Below are positions 1 to 8,534 of a DNA stretch of 64,000 nucleotides, piece after piece. Under the pieces are notes generated by a model, which was given only the letters and a program-made list of their open reading frames with translations, searched no databases and was not told the origin of the DNA. How positions within the stretch are numbered: position 1 is the stretch's first letter; every line of letters begins with the position of its first letter. The stretch is from Marinobacter sp. HL-58 (GTDB lineage: Bacteria > Pseudomonadota > Gammaproteobacteria > Pseudomonadales > Oleiphilaceae). The stretch spans positions 186,001 to 250,000 of the forward strand of contig NZ_LIHP01000016.1 of the NCBI RefSeq assembly GCF_001314605.1. The letters run 5' to 3'. Both the position numbers and the translations under genes were made by a program.

Positions 1-887
1 TCGCGGTCGACGCCAACCGTGCGGAGCAGCTCGATGACCGGCCTGTCGCCGTAAAGGGTGAACAGGTGCTCCACCACTGCCCTGGCACAGCCTTCAAAGT
101 AGTCGGTCTTGCGGAACTGCAGCCAGAATTCGTAGCCCAGAACCACGAACTCCTGTAACTGCACATCTCCCAGCCCTTCATGAAGCTCTTCGATGGTGCG
201 GTCTTCAAGGGATACCCAGGCTGCCATCACGCTGTCCCGCAGTTCATCGTCTGTCAGCGCCCGGTGGAGAAACTGTTCACTACGGGCAATCAGCCCCGGC
301 AGGCTGTCAGACAGCCAGGCCTTGAAGCGGCGCTCGAAGCTTTCATCCAGGCCTGGCACTGCCTTGTTGGCCATGCGCTTGCCGAACTTCATCATCGAAC
401 CCACGCCGGGGACACTCTTGGTAATCAGGTTGTCCTCGTAGAGGTAATTCACCACGCCCTGGTATACCACGTTGGAAACCAGCTCCTGGTAGACCGGGTG
501 CGCCATGATCTCACTGATCACCCTTTCCCGCTGCTGGCGAAGCTCAAGGGCCTCTTCCAGAAAGCCGGTCGCCTGCTCGCGGGTGATTATGTCATTGAGG
601 CGGGAGGTTCGCTGAACCGGGGCATTAAGCACTTCCGTGGCCATCTCTGCTGCCAGCTCCGGTATCCCGGCGTCCAGCTCCATGTTGATCACAATACGGT
701 GAATCACACCCATCACCTGTTCCACCGAGGTAATCCGGTTCAGTGTGATGGTACCGGCGTAGTCAAACAGCTCATCCACCTCTGTTGCCAGGAACCGTCG
801 CAGTTTCGCACCCTTCAGGGACGCCATTTCATGTTTTACATGCTGCTCCAGCAGTGCATTGGCGAGATCCGTTTTGCCTTTGGTCAT
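1..887 (-). CDS. conserved protein of unknown function, 3' end cut by window edge
   Basis: An open minus-strand frame runs without a stop from an ATG at 885-887 to the left edge (about 295 codons seen). The product begins MTKGKTDLANALLEQHVKHE and is soluble-looking and alpha-helical, with no signal peptide and many Leu/Glu/Val-rich helices. A GMMKFGKRMANK-like basic stretch lies in the middle. I do not recognise a named domain. The reading is supported by continuous coding bias and no competing frame with homology. The C-terminus and true length are unknown because the gene leaves the window. The 154 bases between this start and the end of degV hold no obvious signal. Confidence 0.7.
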   Translation of the reverse strand, partial: MTKGKTDLANALLEQHVKHEMASLKGAKLRRFLATEVDELFDYAGTITLNRITSVEQVMGVIHRIVINMELDAGIPELAAEMATEVLNAPVQRTSRLNDIITREQATGFLEEALELRQQRERVISEIMAHPVYQELVSNVVYQGVVNYLYEDNLITKSVPGVGSMMKFGKRMANKAVPGLDESFERRFKAWLSDSLPGLIARSEQFLHRALTDDELRDSVMAAWVSLEDRTIEELHEGLGDVQLQEFVVLGYEFWLQFRKTDYFEGCARAVVEHLFTLYGDRPVIELLRTVGVDR

Positions 888-1041
888 AATCAGGTCCGGT
901 GCTGTCAGAAAGTGGGCGTTGGCGTTAGGAAGTGAAAGAGGCTAACACGAAGCTGCACCGGCCGCGTTTGCCGAAGATACACCCGGCAGGATGCAGGCGG
1001 GCCAAGCGGCAACGGCACCTCCTGATGGCACCAGGCGGTTA

Positions 1042-1992
1042 TTACTGGAAATCGCTGAATTCGTGAGGCTCGGCCGCCAGGGCCAGGCAGAGGCTGCCAG
1101 GGCCGACATAGATACTGCTGGTAATCCCCATCTGGGACAGCAGCAGTTCCACGCCGTTTTTCTCACACGCATCCCGCAGCCGGTTCAGGCCGGGAAGGTC
1201 CTCGATCTCCGTCCAGGTCAGGCCACAGGAAAGGCTGACATAAGGCGTCAGCAACCCGGCCTCTACCCGGCCGACGGCGTAGTTCATGACTTTTTCCACC
1301 GCCATGTCAAAGCTGCGGGTTTTGGCCGCTGGCTGCCCCTGTGCCCCCTGTCCGAATATGACCGGCGTAATGTTCAGCGCCTTGCCCAGAAAGGCCACCA
1401 GCGCGGAAACACTCTTGTCGCCCCGTTTGCGGGCACGTTCGCGGATGTAATGCAGGTCCCGCGGGATTACGCAGGTGTAGATCTTGTCGGTGAAAATCTC
1501 GACTTCATTGCGGAGGGCGTTCTTGGACAGTTTCTGCTCGATCAGCCGCAACGTATGGGCTGCCAACAGGCCCTGGCCGGCAAATATCTGCTTGCTGTCG
1601 ATCACACGCATGGAGAACTTGCCTTCACGGCCGGCAGCCTTGCGCGCTTCCTGGTAGTGCGCCATGACACTGTTCATGGCTTCGGTGGCATTCTGGAAAA
1701 TCAGGCTGCGGGAGCGGGTGACGGTTTCGCAGATCGCCACATCAAACTGGGTGACGATCTTTTCCATGAACAGATCGTGGATCTGCTGTGGGGAAAAGGC
1801 CTGGGTTTCCGCATGGTGGCCTTTTTGCAGTAATCCGCTCTGGTAGAACTCCTGGGTCCGAACCGGATCGTGCTCATCAATGTAGGTCTGACCGTCGATA
1901 ACGGCGGTCACGGGCAGAATGAACAGATCGTGCTTGCGACTGAACTCATAAGGCAGATCACAAGCTGAATCCACAATCAGACCAACGCGCAT
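1042..1992 (-). CDS. DegV family fatty-acid-binding protein
   Basis: 316 residues. The N-terminus MRVGLIVDSACDLPYEF is the DegV signature, in which a Ser/Thr after D binds the fatty-acid head group. DegV proteins are two-domain alpha/beta proteins that bind a long-chain fatty acid; in Firmicutes (FakB) they present it to a kinase. No FakA partner is visible here, so the role is open. An upstream in-frame start would add 18 residues, but the ATG at 1992 has a GGAGG eight bases before it and starts exactly at the family's first strand, so I chose it. Single gene, same strand as its neighbours. Confidence 0.88.
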   Translation of the reverse strand: MRVGLIVDSACDLPYEFSRKHDLFILPVTAVIDGQTYIDEHDPVRTQEFYQSGLLQKGHHAETQAFSPQQIHDLFMEKIVTQFDVAICETVTRSRSLIFQNATEAMNSVMAHYQEARKAAGREGKFSMRVIDSKQIFAGQGLLAAHTLRLIEQKLSKNALRNEVEIFTDKIYTCVIPRDLHYIRERARKRGDKSVSALVAFLGKALNITPVIFGQGAQGQPAAKTRSFDMAVEKVMNYAVGRVEAGLLTPYVSLSCGLTWTEIEDLPGLNRLRDACEKNGVELLLSQMGITSSIYVGPGSLCLALAAEPHEFSDFQ

Positions 1993-2099
1993 GGGGGCCT
2001 CCAGCTGCGGGAAGTCAGCCTGCCGGGCTCTTCCCTTTATTGTCATTGTTCCTGGCAGCGCCCAGTCTTACACAAACCCCCGGCAATTTCAGCACCCCG

Positions 2100-2933
2100 T
2101 TAGCCGGCAGTTTGCTCCAGCTCAAGTTCGTTGAGGTTTTTATGGATCAGGTCACGATTATCCTGTTGCCAGGGGTGAAATCCCTTGCGGAAATAGGCCA
2201 GAAAGTCCGGCAGGCACTTGCGCAATACGCCCGGTTTTCCCCAGAGGAAGTTGATACCACCAATCCAGGTGCCCGGGCTCCATAGCTTGCCATCGGTCTT
2301 CAGCAGGCTGCAGGTATTCAGGAAGGTGTACTTGAAGAAGTTCCAGGTCACAAACAGGAACACAACCCGCCGCAGCCGCTCATTGCCCACGCAATGACGA
2401 TAGACGTCGAAAGCCACGGATTTATGCTCGGTCTCCTCGATGGCATGCCAGCGCCATAACCTGGCCATCCCGGGGGTCGCCCCGTCCATCCATTCCGGGT
2501 GCTTGAGGATCGCGTTGGCCAGCACGGCGGTATAGTGTTCCGCGCCGCAGGTTCCTGCCAGCTGCCGACTCGGGGGCAGTTTGCCTACCCACTCCATGTG
2601 CTTGCGAAAGCGCTCGTCAATGGCATCAATATTGTAACCCCGCGCTTTCAGGGCTTCGTTGTAATGCTTGTGCTCCCGACTGTGCAGCGCCTCCTGCCCG
2701 ATAAACCCGCGGATCTCCTCTTTCAGCTTGGGGTCATCCACCTGGTCACGATACAGGCGGACAGCGTTGATAAACTGCTGCTCCCCGTCCGGAAACTGTA
2801 GCGAGAGGGCGTTGAAAAAGGCCGTGCGAAAGGCGTCGTTGCCGTGCCAGAGCGTTCTGAGTTCTTCGGCAAGATCGAAGCGCAGGTGCCGTGGGGTAAC
2901 GGATACCCCCTCGGGTGTGGAGCTGATAGTCAT
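2100..2933 (-). CDS. PF10118-type metal-dependent hydrolase (ferritin-like fold)
   Basis: 277 residues. Helical protein with Glu/His pairs in the order expected of a di-iron or ferritin-like four-helix bundle: QQFINAV, GQEALHSREH, CGAEHYTA and AIEETEHKSVAFDVY. This pattern is that of the predicted metal-dependent hydrolases of PF10118, common in lipid-rich marine Proteobacteria; the substrate is not known. The ATG at 2933 follows a GGAGG at good distance, whereas the upstream ATG at 2969 has none. It stands alone between degV and a terminator from the next transcription unit. Confidence 0.82.
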   Translation of the reverse strand: MTISSTPEGVSVTPRHLRFDLAEELRTLWHGNDAFRTAFFNALSLQFPDGEQQFINAVRLYRDQVDDPKLKEEIRGFIGQEALHSREHKHYNEALKARGYNIDAIDERFRKHMEWVGKLPPSRQLAGTCGAEHYTAVLANAILKHPEWMDGATPGMARLWRWHAIEETEHKSVAFDVYRHCVGNERLRRVVFLFVTWNFFKYTFLNTCSLLKTDGKLWSPGTWIGGINFLWGKPGVLRKCLPDFLAYFRKGFHPWQQDNRDLIHKNLNELELEQTAG

Positions 2934-3100
2934 GACTGCCTCCGGTTTATTGTGATTATGGAGCGGCATTCACCGTACTGCGGAAAACCGAGTACGAAAA
3001 TTGATCAGAGGATTCAGTTTAAACCCGGATTGAGCCCGGAAGGAAGGCAGGAACAGGAAAAAACCGACAGATTGTCACAAAATGACAGATCGTCAACAAC

Positions 3101-3132
3101 AAAAAAGGAGGTATGGCAATGCCGATACCTCC
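3101..3132 (-). terminator. Rho-independent terminator after the permease gene
   Basis: Read on the minus strand: an 8-bp stem GGAGGTAT/ATACCTCC with further GGCA/TGCC pairing inside, followed directly by six T residues (the A run at 3101-3106). It lies 48-79 bases past the permease stop and would end the acyl-CoA synthetase-permease transcript before the PF10118 gene. Confidence 0.85.
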
Positions 3133-3149
3133 AAGGACACACAGGGGTT

Positions 3150-3178
3150 GAGAACCTCCGGCAAGGCCGGAGGTTCTC
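3150..3178. repeat. perfect 13-bp hairpin next to the terminator
   Basis: GAGAACCTCCGGC and its exact reverse complement flank a 3-base loop (AAG), one base past the permease stop codon. It has no T run. It shares the CCTCC/GGAGG core with the terminator hairpin 18 bases further on. It may be an RNA 3'-end stabiliser or the first of two tandem terminator stems. Confidence 0.75.
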
Positions 3179-3179
3179 G

Positions 3180-4556
3180 TTAGTGCTCTTCGGCCGCTTT
3201 CACACCCGGCGCTTCCGGGTCTGCGGTAAATCCGATCAGTTTGGTGCGCTCAATCAGGAAATACAGCACCGCACCGGTGGCCAGGCCCCAGCCCGCGCCA
3301 TAAACCGCCAGCACCACACCCATGGTGCCGGCAATACCGCGTTCGGTGTTGTTCTCCAGCTGCTCCAGGCCCACCATCAGGCAGATGTAACCGGTCAGCA
3401 GCAGGGTCAGTGACAGGGCAATCGGGAGTACCGGCTGGAAAAAGCTCACCAGCGGCAACATGAATACGGCAATGAAACCGGTGATCCAGAAGGTACCGCC
3501 ACCACTGTAGATGGACTCCATGGCATTGCGGCCATACTTGTAGCGCTCCGCCATGGTGGCCGTGACCGCTGTCCAGATCGGGCCTGCCAGACCCGGATAC
3601 GGAGCGAAGAAGGCATGGCCACCATTACGAATGGCTGTGACCAGGTGTACACGGTCAATGCTGTTGTCAATGTCTTCATCCTTGCGCAGATGGTCGACAC
3701 GGCTCATCAGGGACTGGCCGACAACAATGTCACCGAAGGCAATGACATAGGCAATCACTGCGGTCGGGATGGCGTACATGAACACGCTGGCATCCGGGAA
3801 ACCAACCGTGAACGGCAGGTAGTTCCAGAGCTCATCAAACGCCGGCTTGGTGATGCCCCACTCCACCTCGGGTACGGCATACTCGCCGGTGGCAAAGCCC
3901 ACGACGATGGCGACGACCATCCCGGGCACCATGCCGTAGTTGGCAATCTTGCGGGCAATGTTGCTGCTGTCCACAAAGCCCTTGAAGGAAACGGAGAACA
4001 TCAGGTACAGGCACACCAGGCCACCGACAATGAGCGATATGGGGGTTTCCGCCAGGCGGCCACCGGCCTCGATTTCACCCATCAGCGCGGCTATACCGGC
4101 GCCAATGATAATACCGCCCTTCATGGACCGGGGAATCAGCTCCACCAGCTTACTGCCAAGGCGGGTTATCCCCAGCACCAGGAAAATAATGAACACCAGG
4201 AACTGCAGGGCAAACAGGGCCTGGATGGCCTCGGGGCCGGGCTCGTAATCGCCCAGGAACAGAAGCACCACAGGAATACCCGGGGTAATCCAGCCAGGTA
4301 CCAGGGGGACACCCAGCAGCGCTGGCAACATGAAGCCAATACCACAGATCACCACATAGGCAAGGGCGACGTCGTAGGGCACGCCAAGGTATTTTTCCAG
4401 CAGTGGAATCATCGCCAGGCTGACCACGAACATGATCAGGGCCTGCACCATTTCCGCAAATTCCCAGCGGTAATGGACAAATGGCAGTCGGACTTTGAAG
4501 GGGCCTGCAGGCCAATACGGCTGCTCTTCCCCGTTTTTGCGTTCATACAATTGCAT
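3180..4556 (-). CDS. putative solute carrier family 23 / NCS2-like membrane permease
   Basis: 458 residues with about 12 hydrophobic segments, starting near residue 35 after a polar N-terminus (MQLYERKNGEEQPYWPAGPF). Gly-rich membrane motifs such as GGIIIGAGIAALMGEIEAGG and the polar segment VVGQSLMSRVDHLRKDED sit mid-protein. The overall layout resembles nucleobase/xanthine permeases, but I cannot see the classic NCS2 signature clearly, so substrate is not assigned. A good RBS (AGGAGA) precedes the ATG. It lies 53 bases downstream of an acyl-CoA synthetase on the same strand, so an organic-acid or related substrate for that enzyme is a reasonable inference. Confidence 0.6.
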   Translation of the reverse strand: MQLYERKNGEEQPYWPAGPFKVRLPFVHYRWEFAEMVQALIMFVVSLAMIPLLEKYLGVPYDVALAYVVICGIGFMLPALLGVPLVPGWITPGIPVVLLFLGDYEPGPEAIQALFALQFLVFIIFLVLGITRLGSKLVELIPRSMKGGIIIGAGIAALMGEIEAGGRLAETPISLIVGGLVCLYLMFSVSFKGFVDSSNIARKIANYGMVPGMVVAIVVGFATGEYAVPEVEWGITKPAFDELWNYLPFTVGFPDASVFMYAIPTAVIAYVIAFGDIVVGQSLMSRVDHLRKDEDIDNSIDRVHLVTAIRNGGHAFFAPYPGLAGPIWTAVTATMAERYKYGRNAMESIYSGGGTFWITGFIAVFMLPLVSFFQPVLPIALSLTLLLTGYICLMVGLEQLENNTERGIAGTMGVVLAVYGAGWGLATGAVLYFLIERTKLIGFTADPEAPGVKAAEEH

Positions 4557-4570
4557 AACAGAAGTCTCCT

Positions 4571-4590
4571 GGCGCGGGGTATTCCGCGCC
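4571..4590. repeat. 7-bp GC hairpin in the synthetase-permease gap
   Basis: GGCGCGG and CCGCGCC flank a 6-base loop, about 20 bases after the synthetase stop and immediately before the permease RBS on the minus strand. It could tune expression of the second gene. No T run, so not an obvious terminator. Confidence 0.5.
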
Positions 4591-4609
4591 TGATGTTGTT
4601 TTTGTGGTC

Positions 4610-6238
4610 TTAGCCGAGTTCTTTCGCCTGGTCTCGCAGGACGAACTTCTGGATCTTGCCGGTGGAAGTCTTCGGCAGCTCCGTGAACACGATGGTTTTC
4701 GGTACCTTGAAGCGGGCCAGGCGCTCACGGCAGAACCCGATCAGGTCCTCTTCGCTGACATCGCCGGCCTCAGGCTTCAGGGTGATGAACGCACAGGGCG
4801 TCTCGCCCCACTTCTCGTCCGGACGCGCCACCACGGCGGCCTCCAGCACTGCAGGATGACGGTACAGGGCATCTTCCACTTCAATGGTGGAGATGTTCTC
4901 GCCGCCGGAGATGATGATGTCCTTCAGGCGGTCCTTGATTTCCATGTACCCGTCTTCGTGCCACACCGCCAGGTCGCCGGTGTGGAACCAGCCGCCCCGG
5001 AAGGCTTCTTCCGTGGCCCTGGGGTTCTTCAGGTAGCCTTTCATCACGGTATTGCCGCGCAGGAAAATCTCGCCAATGGTTTTGCCGTCCTTCGGCACCG
5101 GCTCCATGGTATTGGGGTCGCCTACCATGGTGCCCGCCAGGGTGTGGTAACGAACGCCCTGACGCGCCTTGATGGTGGCCCGCTCATCCAGGGTTTTTTC
5201 GTCCCATTCGGACTTCCAGGCACACACGGTCACCGGACCATAGACTTCTGTCAGGCCATACACGTGGGTAATGGCAATGCCCATTTCCTCGATGGCGCCG
5301 ATAACCTGGGCGGGGGGAGCTGCACCGGCGGTCATCGCCTTCACTTCGTGGTCGATACCCGCCTTGGCGGATTCCGGCACGTTCAGCAGAGCGTTAAGGA
5401 CGATCGGCGCACCGCACATATGGGTGACCTGGTGGTCACGGATCAGTTGCAGGATTTTCTCCGGGTCCACCCGGCGCAGGCACACATGGGTACCGGCCAG
5501 AGCGGTGACGGTCCAGGGAAAGCACCAGCCATTACAGTGGAACATGGGCAGCGTCCAGAGATAGACCGGGTGCTGGCCCATGGACCACACCGCCTGGTTA
5601 CCCAGGCTGTTCATGTAGGCGCCACGATGGTGATAGACAACGCCTTTCGGATTACCGGTAGTGCCGGAGGTGTAGTTCAGGGAAATCGCATCCCATTCAT
5701 TACCCGGCAGGCGCCACTGGTAATTCGGGTCACCCTCCTGCAAAAAGGCCTCGTAGTCGAGATCGCTTACCCGGGTGCCTTCGCCGTACTCCGGATCATC
5801 CACATCGATCACCAGCGGCTTTTCGTTCAGGCGACTGACGGCATCGCGGACCACATCGCCAAACTCACGGTCGGCAACCACCACTTTGGCCTCGCCGTGC
5901 TCAAGCATGAAGGCAATGGCTTCTGCGTCCAGACGTACATTCAGGGTATTGAGAACCGCCCCGATCATGGGCACACCAAAGTGGCACTCCACCATGGCCG
6001 GTATGTTGGGCAGCATCACCGCCACGGTATCGCCCTGGCCAATGCCACGGCCGGCCAGTGCAGAAGCGAGCCGGCGACAACGCTCGTAGGTCTGGCTCCA
6101 GCTGTAGCGGATAGCACCGTGAATCACCGACGGATACTCCGGGTACACACTGGCGGTGCGCTCGATAAAATCGATGGGGGACAGAACAGAATAGTTGGCG
6201 TCGACAGGCTCCAGGGCCTGATCAAAAATCGAGGTCAT
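4610..6238 (-). CDS. AMP-forming acyl-CoA synthetase
   Basis: 542 residues, the usual length for short/medium-chain members of the ANL superfamily, which activate a carboxylic acid to acyl-AMP and then acyl-CoA. Motifs in order: phosphate-binding NYTSGTTGNPKGVVYHH, HVYGLTEVYGP, WFHTGDLAVWHEDGY, GGENIS, and the C-terminal KTSTGKIQKFVLR with the catalytic Lys. Without a structure, the chain length cannot be read; AlkK-like fatty-acyl and DmdB-like methylmercaptopropionyl ligases are both close in architecture. RBS AAAGGA lies nine bases before the ATG. Probably first gene of an operon with the downstream permease, divergent from a two-component system. Confidence 0.9.
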   Translation of the reverse strand: MTSIFDQALEPVDANYSVLSPIDFIERTASVYPEYPSVIHGAIRYSWSQTYERCRRLASALAGRGIGQGDTVAVMLPNIPAMVECHFGVPMIGAVLNTLNVRLDAEAIAFMLEHGEAKVVVADREFGDVVRDAVSRLNEKPLVIDVDDPEYGEGTRVSDLDYEAFLQEGDPNYQWRLPGNEWDAISLNYTSGTTGNPKGVVYHHRGAYMNSLGNQAVWSMGQHPVYLWTLPMFHCNGWCFPWTVTALAGTHVCLRRVDPEKILQLIRDHQVTHMCGAPIVLNALLNVPESAKAGIDHEVKAMTAGAAPPAQVIGAIEEMGIAITHVYGLTEVYGPVTVCAWKSEWDEKTLDERATIKARQGVRYHTLAGTMVGDPNTMEPVPKDGKTIGEIFLRGNTVMKGYLKNPRATEEAFRGGWFHTGDLAVWHEDGYMEIKDRLKDIIISGGENISTIEVEDALYRHPAVLEAAVVARPDEKWGETPCAFITLKPEAGDVSEEDLIGFCRERLARFKVPKTIVFTELPKTSTGKIQKFVLRDQAKELG

Positions 6239-6362
6239 TGGTGTGGTCCTTTGGCTTCCATTGTTCTTATGGTGTATTCAGTAAGTACGCCGGAAAAGCT
6301 ATACTCATGGCTGGCGAAAATGGTATTAAATAGCAACATTACTAGAAATTACACCAACGTAT

Positions 6363-6380
6363 TATAGTATTACTACTATA
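6363..6380. promoter_or_regulatory. AT-rich inverted repeat in the divergent promoter region
   Basis: TATAGTA and TACTATA flank TTAC exactly, in the most AT-rich part of the 155-base gap between the acyl-CoA synthetase and histidine kinase genes. It could be an operator for the LuxR-type regulator encoded just downstream, or simply promoter elements facing both ways. Confidence 0.45.
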
Positions 6381-6393
6381 CAATGGCTGGCCA

Positions 6394-7890
6394 ATGACAA
6401 TAATATCCACAGTCCCGGTCTTTCAGCTCCCTGAATGCGATCCGGAAGCCGGGCTTGTACTGGGCCCGGACAGCACCATTCTGGCGAGCAATCCGGCGGC
6501 AAAGATGCTGGCCCGGGAAGCAGGCACAGAAGAGATTGCAGGCCTGTTACCAATCAACACACAGGCACTGATCAACGCCAGCGTCAGCCAGGGGCGGGCC
6601 ATTGAGGGCGTGGAATGCCACCTGCCCGGTATCGCTCTGCTCTGGACATTCATTCCCGATCGGGCCTCCGGCCAGGTTCTCGCCCGTGGCAGAAATGCCA
6701 CTGATGAGCTCCGCAAACTGAACGAAGCGACCCGCTGCAGCCGCCTTTACCGCCTGATCACCGAAAACACCACAGACCTTATTTCCCGTCACGCCCCGGA
6801 TGGCCGTTTTATCGATGCCACTCCGGCTTCCTGGCGATTACTGGGGTACTGGCCGGAAGAACTGCGAGGCAAACCCCTGGAAGACGTGTTTCGCAGCAGC
6901 TCCATTCACGATGAACTGGAAGAAGCACGCAACAGGCTGCGGGACGAAGGCTACGCCACCCTGACCCTCGAAATTACTCACCGGGATGGCAGCCGGCGCT
7001 GGTTTGAAATTGCCAGCAGGGCCATCCGGGAAACCTACACCGGAGCGGTGATCGAGGTGGTGAGTGTGTCCCGGGATATAACGGCGCGAGTTGAATCGGA
7101 AGAAAACAACCGGCGGTTGGCCGACGAGCTGGCGCACACGGCCCGGCTGGCAACCCTTGGCGAACTGGCCTCGAGTATCGCCCACGAAATGAACCAGCCA
7201 TTGGCCACCATCGTGAATTTTGCCAGCGCCAGCCAGCGCTACCTGAAACAGGCACAGGAACACCCCGAATGCCTGGAACGGGTGGACGACGGGCTCCAGC
7301 GCATTACCCACCATGCCAATCGTGCCTCGGAAGTGATCAGACGTCTGCGGGCGTTTTTGAGCAAGGGCCAGAAACGAACGGCTCCGATCAGCATTAACGA
7401 TACCGTTACCAACGTCCGGCGCCTGTGCCAGTGGGATGCGGACAAAAACAACGTGGTCATACGGACTCGGCTGGCCGAAAGCAATCCGGTGATCACGGCC
7501 GACCCGGTGTTGCTTGAGCAGGTCCTGATCAACCTGGTGCGCAATGGTATCGACGCCAACCTGGAAGCCCGTGGCGGCAATGACACCGCCTCACGGATAA
7601 CCCTGACAACCTGCGTGACACCGGAACGGGAAACCCTGATCGAGGTGACCGACCAGGGTACGGGACTGGATAACGAGGGCCTGCGGCAAATGTTTACACC
7701 CTTCTACACCAGCAAACCCCAGGGGCTGGGCCTGGGGCTTTCCATGAGCCGCTCCATTATCGAGGGTTTTGGCGGATTCCTGGATGCAAAACCGGCCGAA
7801 GGCAGCGGGCTGGTGCTGGTCTGCCGGTTTCCCCCCGCCCTTTCCCGCACAAATACACCAGACGATCCCCGGGGAGACACACCAGAATGA
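6394..7890 (+). CDS. PAS-domain sensor histidine kinase
   Basis: 498 residues, no membrane segments, so cytoplasmic. An N-terminal PAS-like region (about 1-110) is followed by a clear PAS/PAC domain (about 120-235, ending SVSRDITARVE), then a HisKA dimerisation helix with the phospho-acceptor His in SIAHEMNQPLA, and an HATPase domain with N box NLVRNGIDA, G1 TDQGTGL, F box FTPFYTSK and G2 QGLGLGLSMS. The stop overlaps the start of the response regulator (ATGA), so the pair is co-translated. The architecture and the FixJ-type partner resemble the Pseudomonas MxtR/ErdR type that controls acetate activation. Control of the divergent acyl-CoA synthetase is an inference. Confidence 0.9.
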   Translation: MTIISTVPVFQLPECDPEAGLVLGPDSTILASNPAAKMLAREAGTEEIAGLLPINTQALINASVSQGRAIEGVECHLPGIALLWTFIPDRASGQVLARGRNATDELRKLNEATRCSRLYRLITENTTDLISRHAPDGRFIDATPASWRLLGYWPEELRGKPLEDVFRSSSIHDELEEARNRLRDEGYATLTLEITHRDGSRRWFEIASRAIRETYTGAVIEVVSVSRDITARVESEENNRRLADELAHTARLATLGELASSIAHEMNQPLATIVNFASASQRYLKQAQEHPECLERVDDGLQRITHHANRASEVIRRLRAFLSKGQKRTAPISINDTVTNVRRLCQWDADKNNVVIRTRLAESNPVITADPVLLEQVLINLVRNGIDANLEARGGNDTASRITLTTCVTPERETLIEVTDQGTGLDNEGLRQMFTPFYTSKPQGLGLGLSMSRSIIEGFGGFLDAKPAEGSGLVLVCRFPPALSRTNTPDDPRGDTPE

Positions 7891-8525
7891 GTGAACAACC
7901 CAATACGGTCTACGTGGTGGACGACGACGCGGGTATGCTGGAATCCACCCAGTGGTTACTCGAGTCCGTGGGCTTGCAGGTACGCCCTTACGCCGATGGG
8001 CGCCGGTTTCTGGAAGCGGTGGAACCGGAGCAGACCGGCTGTGTGGTGCTGGATATCCGTATGCCCGGCCTCGGCGGGCTGAACGTTCAGGAGGAGTTGC
8101 AGAAACGCGGCTCGCAGTTACCCATTATCTTTGTTTCCGGCCATGCGGATGTGCCCATTGTTGTCCGGGCGTTCAAGTCCGGAGCCTTTGATTTTATTGA
8201 AAAGCCCTTCAATGAACAGCTTTTGCTCGACAGCGTTCAGCAGGCCCTGCAGCAGCACCAGGCCACCAGCACCCGGCAACAGGGCGACGCTCAGACCGAT
8301 GCCCTGATAGCCTCCCTCACCCGCCGGGAACGGGATGTATTCCTGCCACTGGCCCAGGGTTACACCAGCCGGGAAATTGCCGAGCAGCTGGACGTGGGCA
8401 TCAAGACCATTGATCTTTACCGGGCGCGGGTCATGAAGCGACTGGGCGTGGAGCGGGTGCCGGATGTTACCGGCATCGCCATCGCCGCCGGCCTGCTGGA
8501 CCCACTGGAGCTGAGAACAAGGTAA
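7887..8525 (+). CDS. FixJ/NarL-family response regulator
   Basis: 212 residues. Receiver domain (about 8-122) with acidic pocket VVDDD, the phospho-accepting Asp in VVLDIRMPG, switch Ser in FVSGHAD and Lys in FIEKPF. The C-terminal LuxR-type HTH spans about 140-205 (LTRRERDVFLPLAQGYTSREIAEQLDVG, then IKTIDLYRARVMKRLGV). Overlaps the kinase gene by four bases. Converges on the MocR-type gene with ten bases between stops and no visible terminator. Confidence 0.93.
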   Translation: MSEQPNTVYVVDDDAGMLESTQWLLESVGLQVRPYADGRRFLEAVEPEQTGCVVLDIRMPGLGGLNVQEELQKRGSQLPIIFVSGHADVPIVVRAFKSGAFDFIEKPFNEQLLLDSVQQALQQHQATSTRQQGDAQTDALIASLTRRERDVFLPLAQGYTSREIAEQLDVGIKTIDLYRARVMKRLGVERVPDVTGIAIAAGLLDPLELRTR

Positions 8526-8534
8526 GTCCGGGGC

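Noticed and set aside
4604..6367. Long plus-strand open frame opposite the acyl-CoA synthetase
   Set aside because: It is an antisense frame kept open by GC-rich codon bias; the minus strand has full acyl-CoA synthetase motifs.
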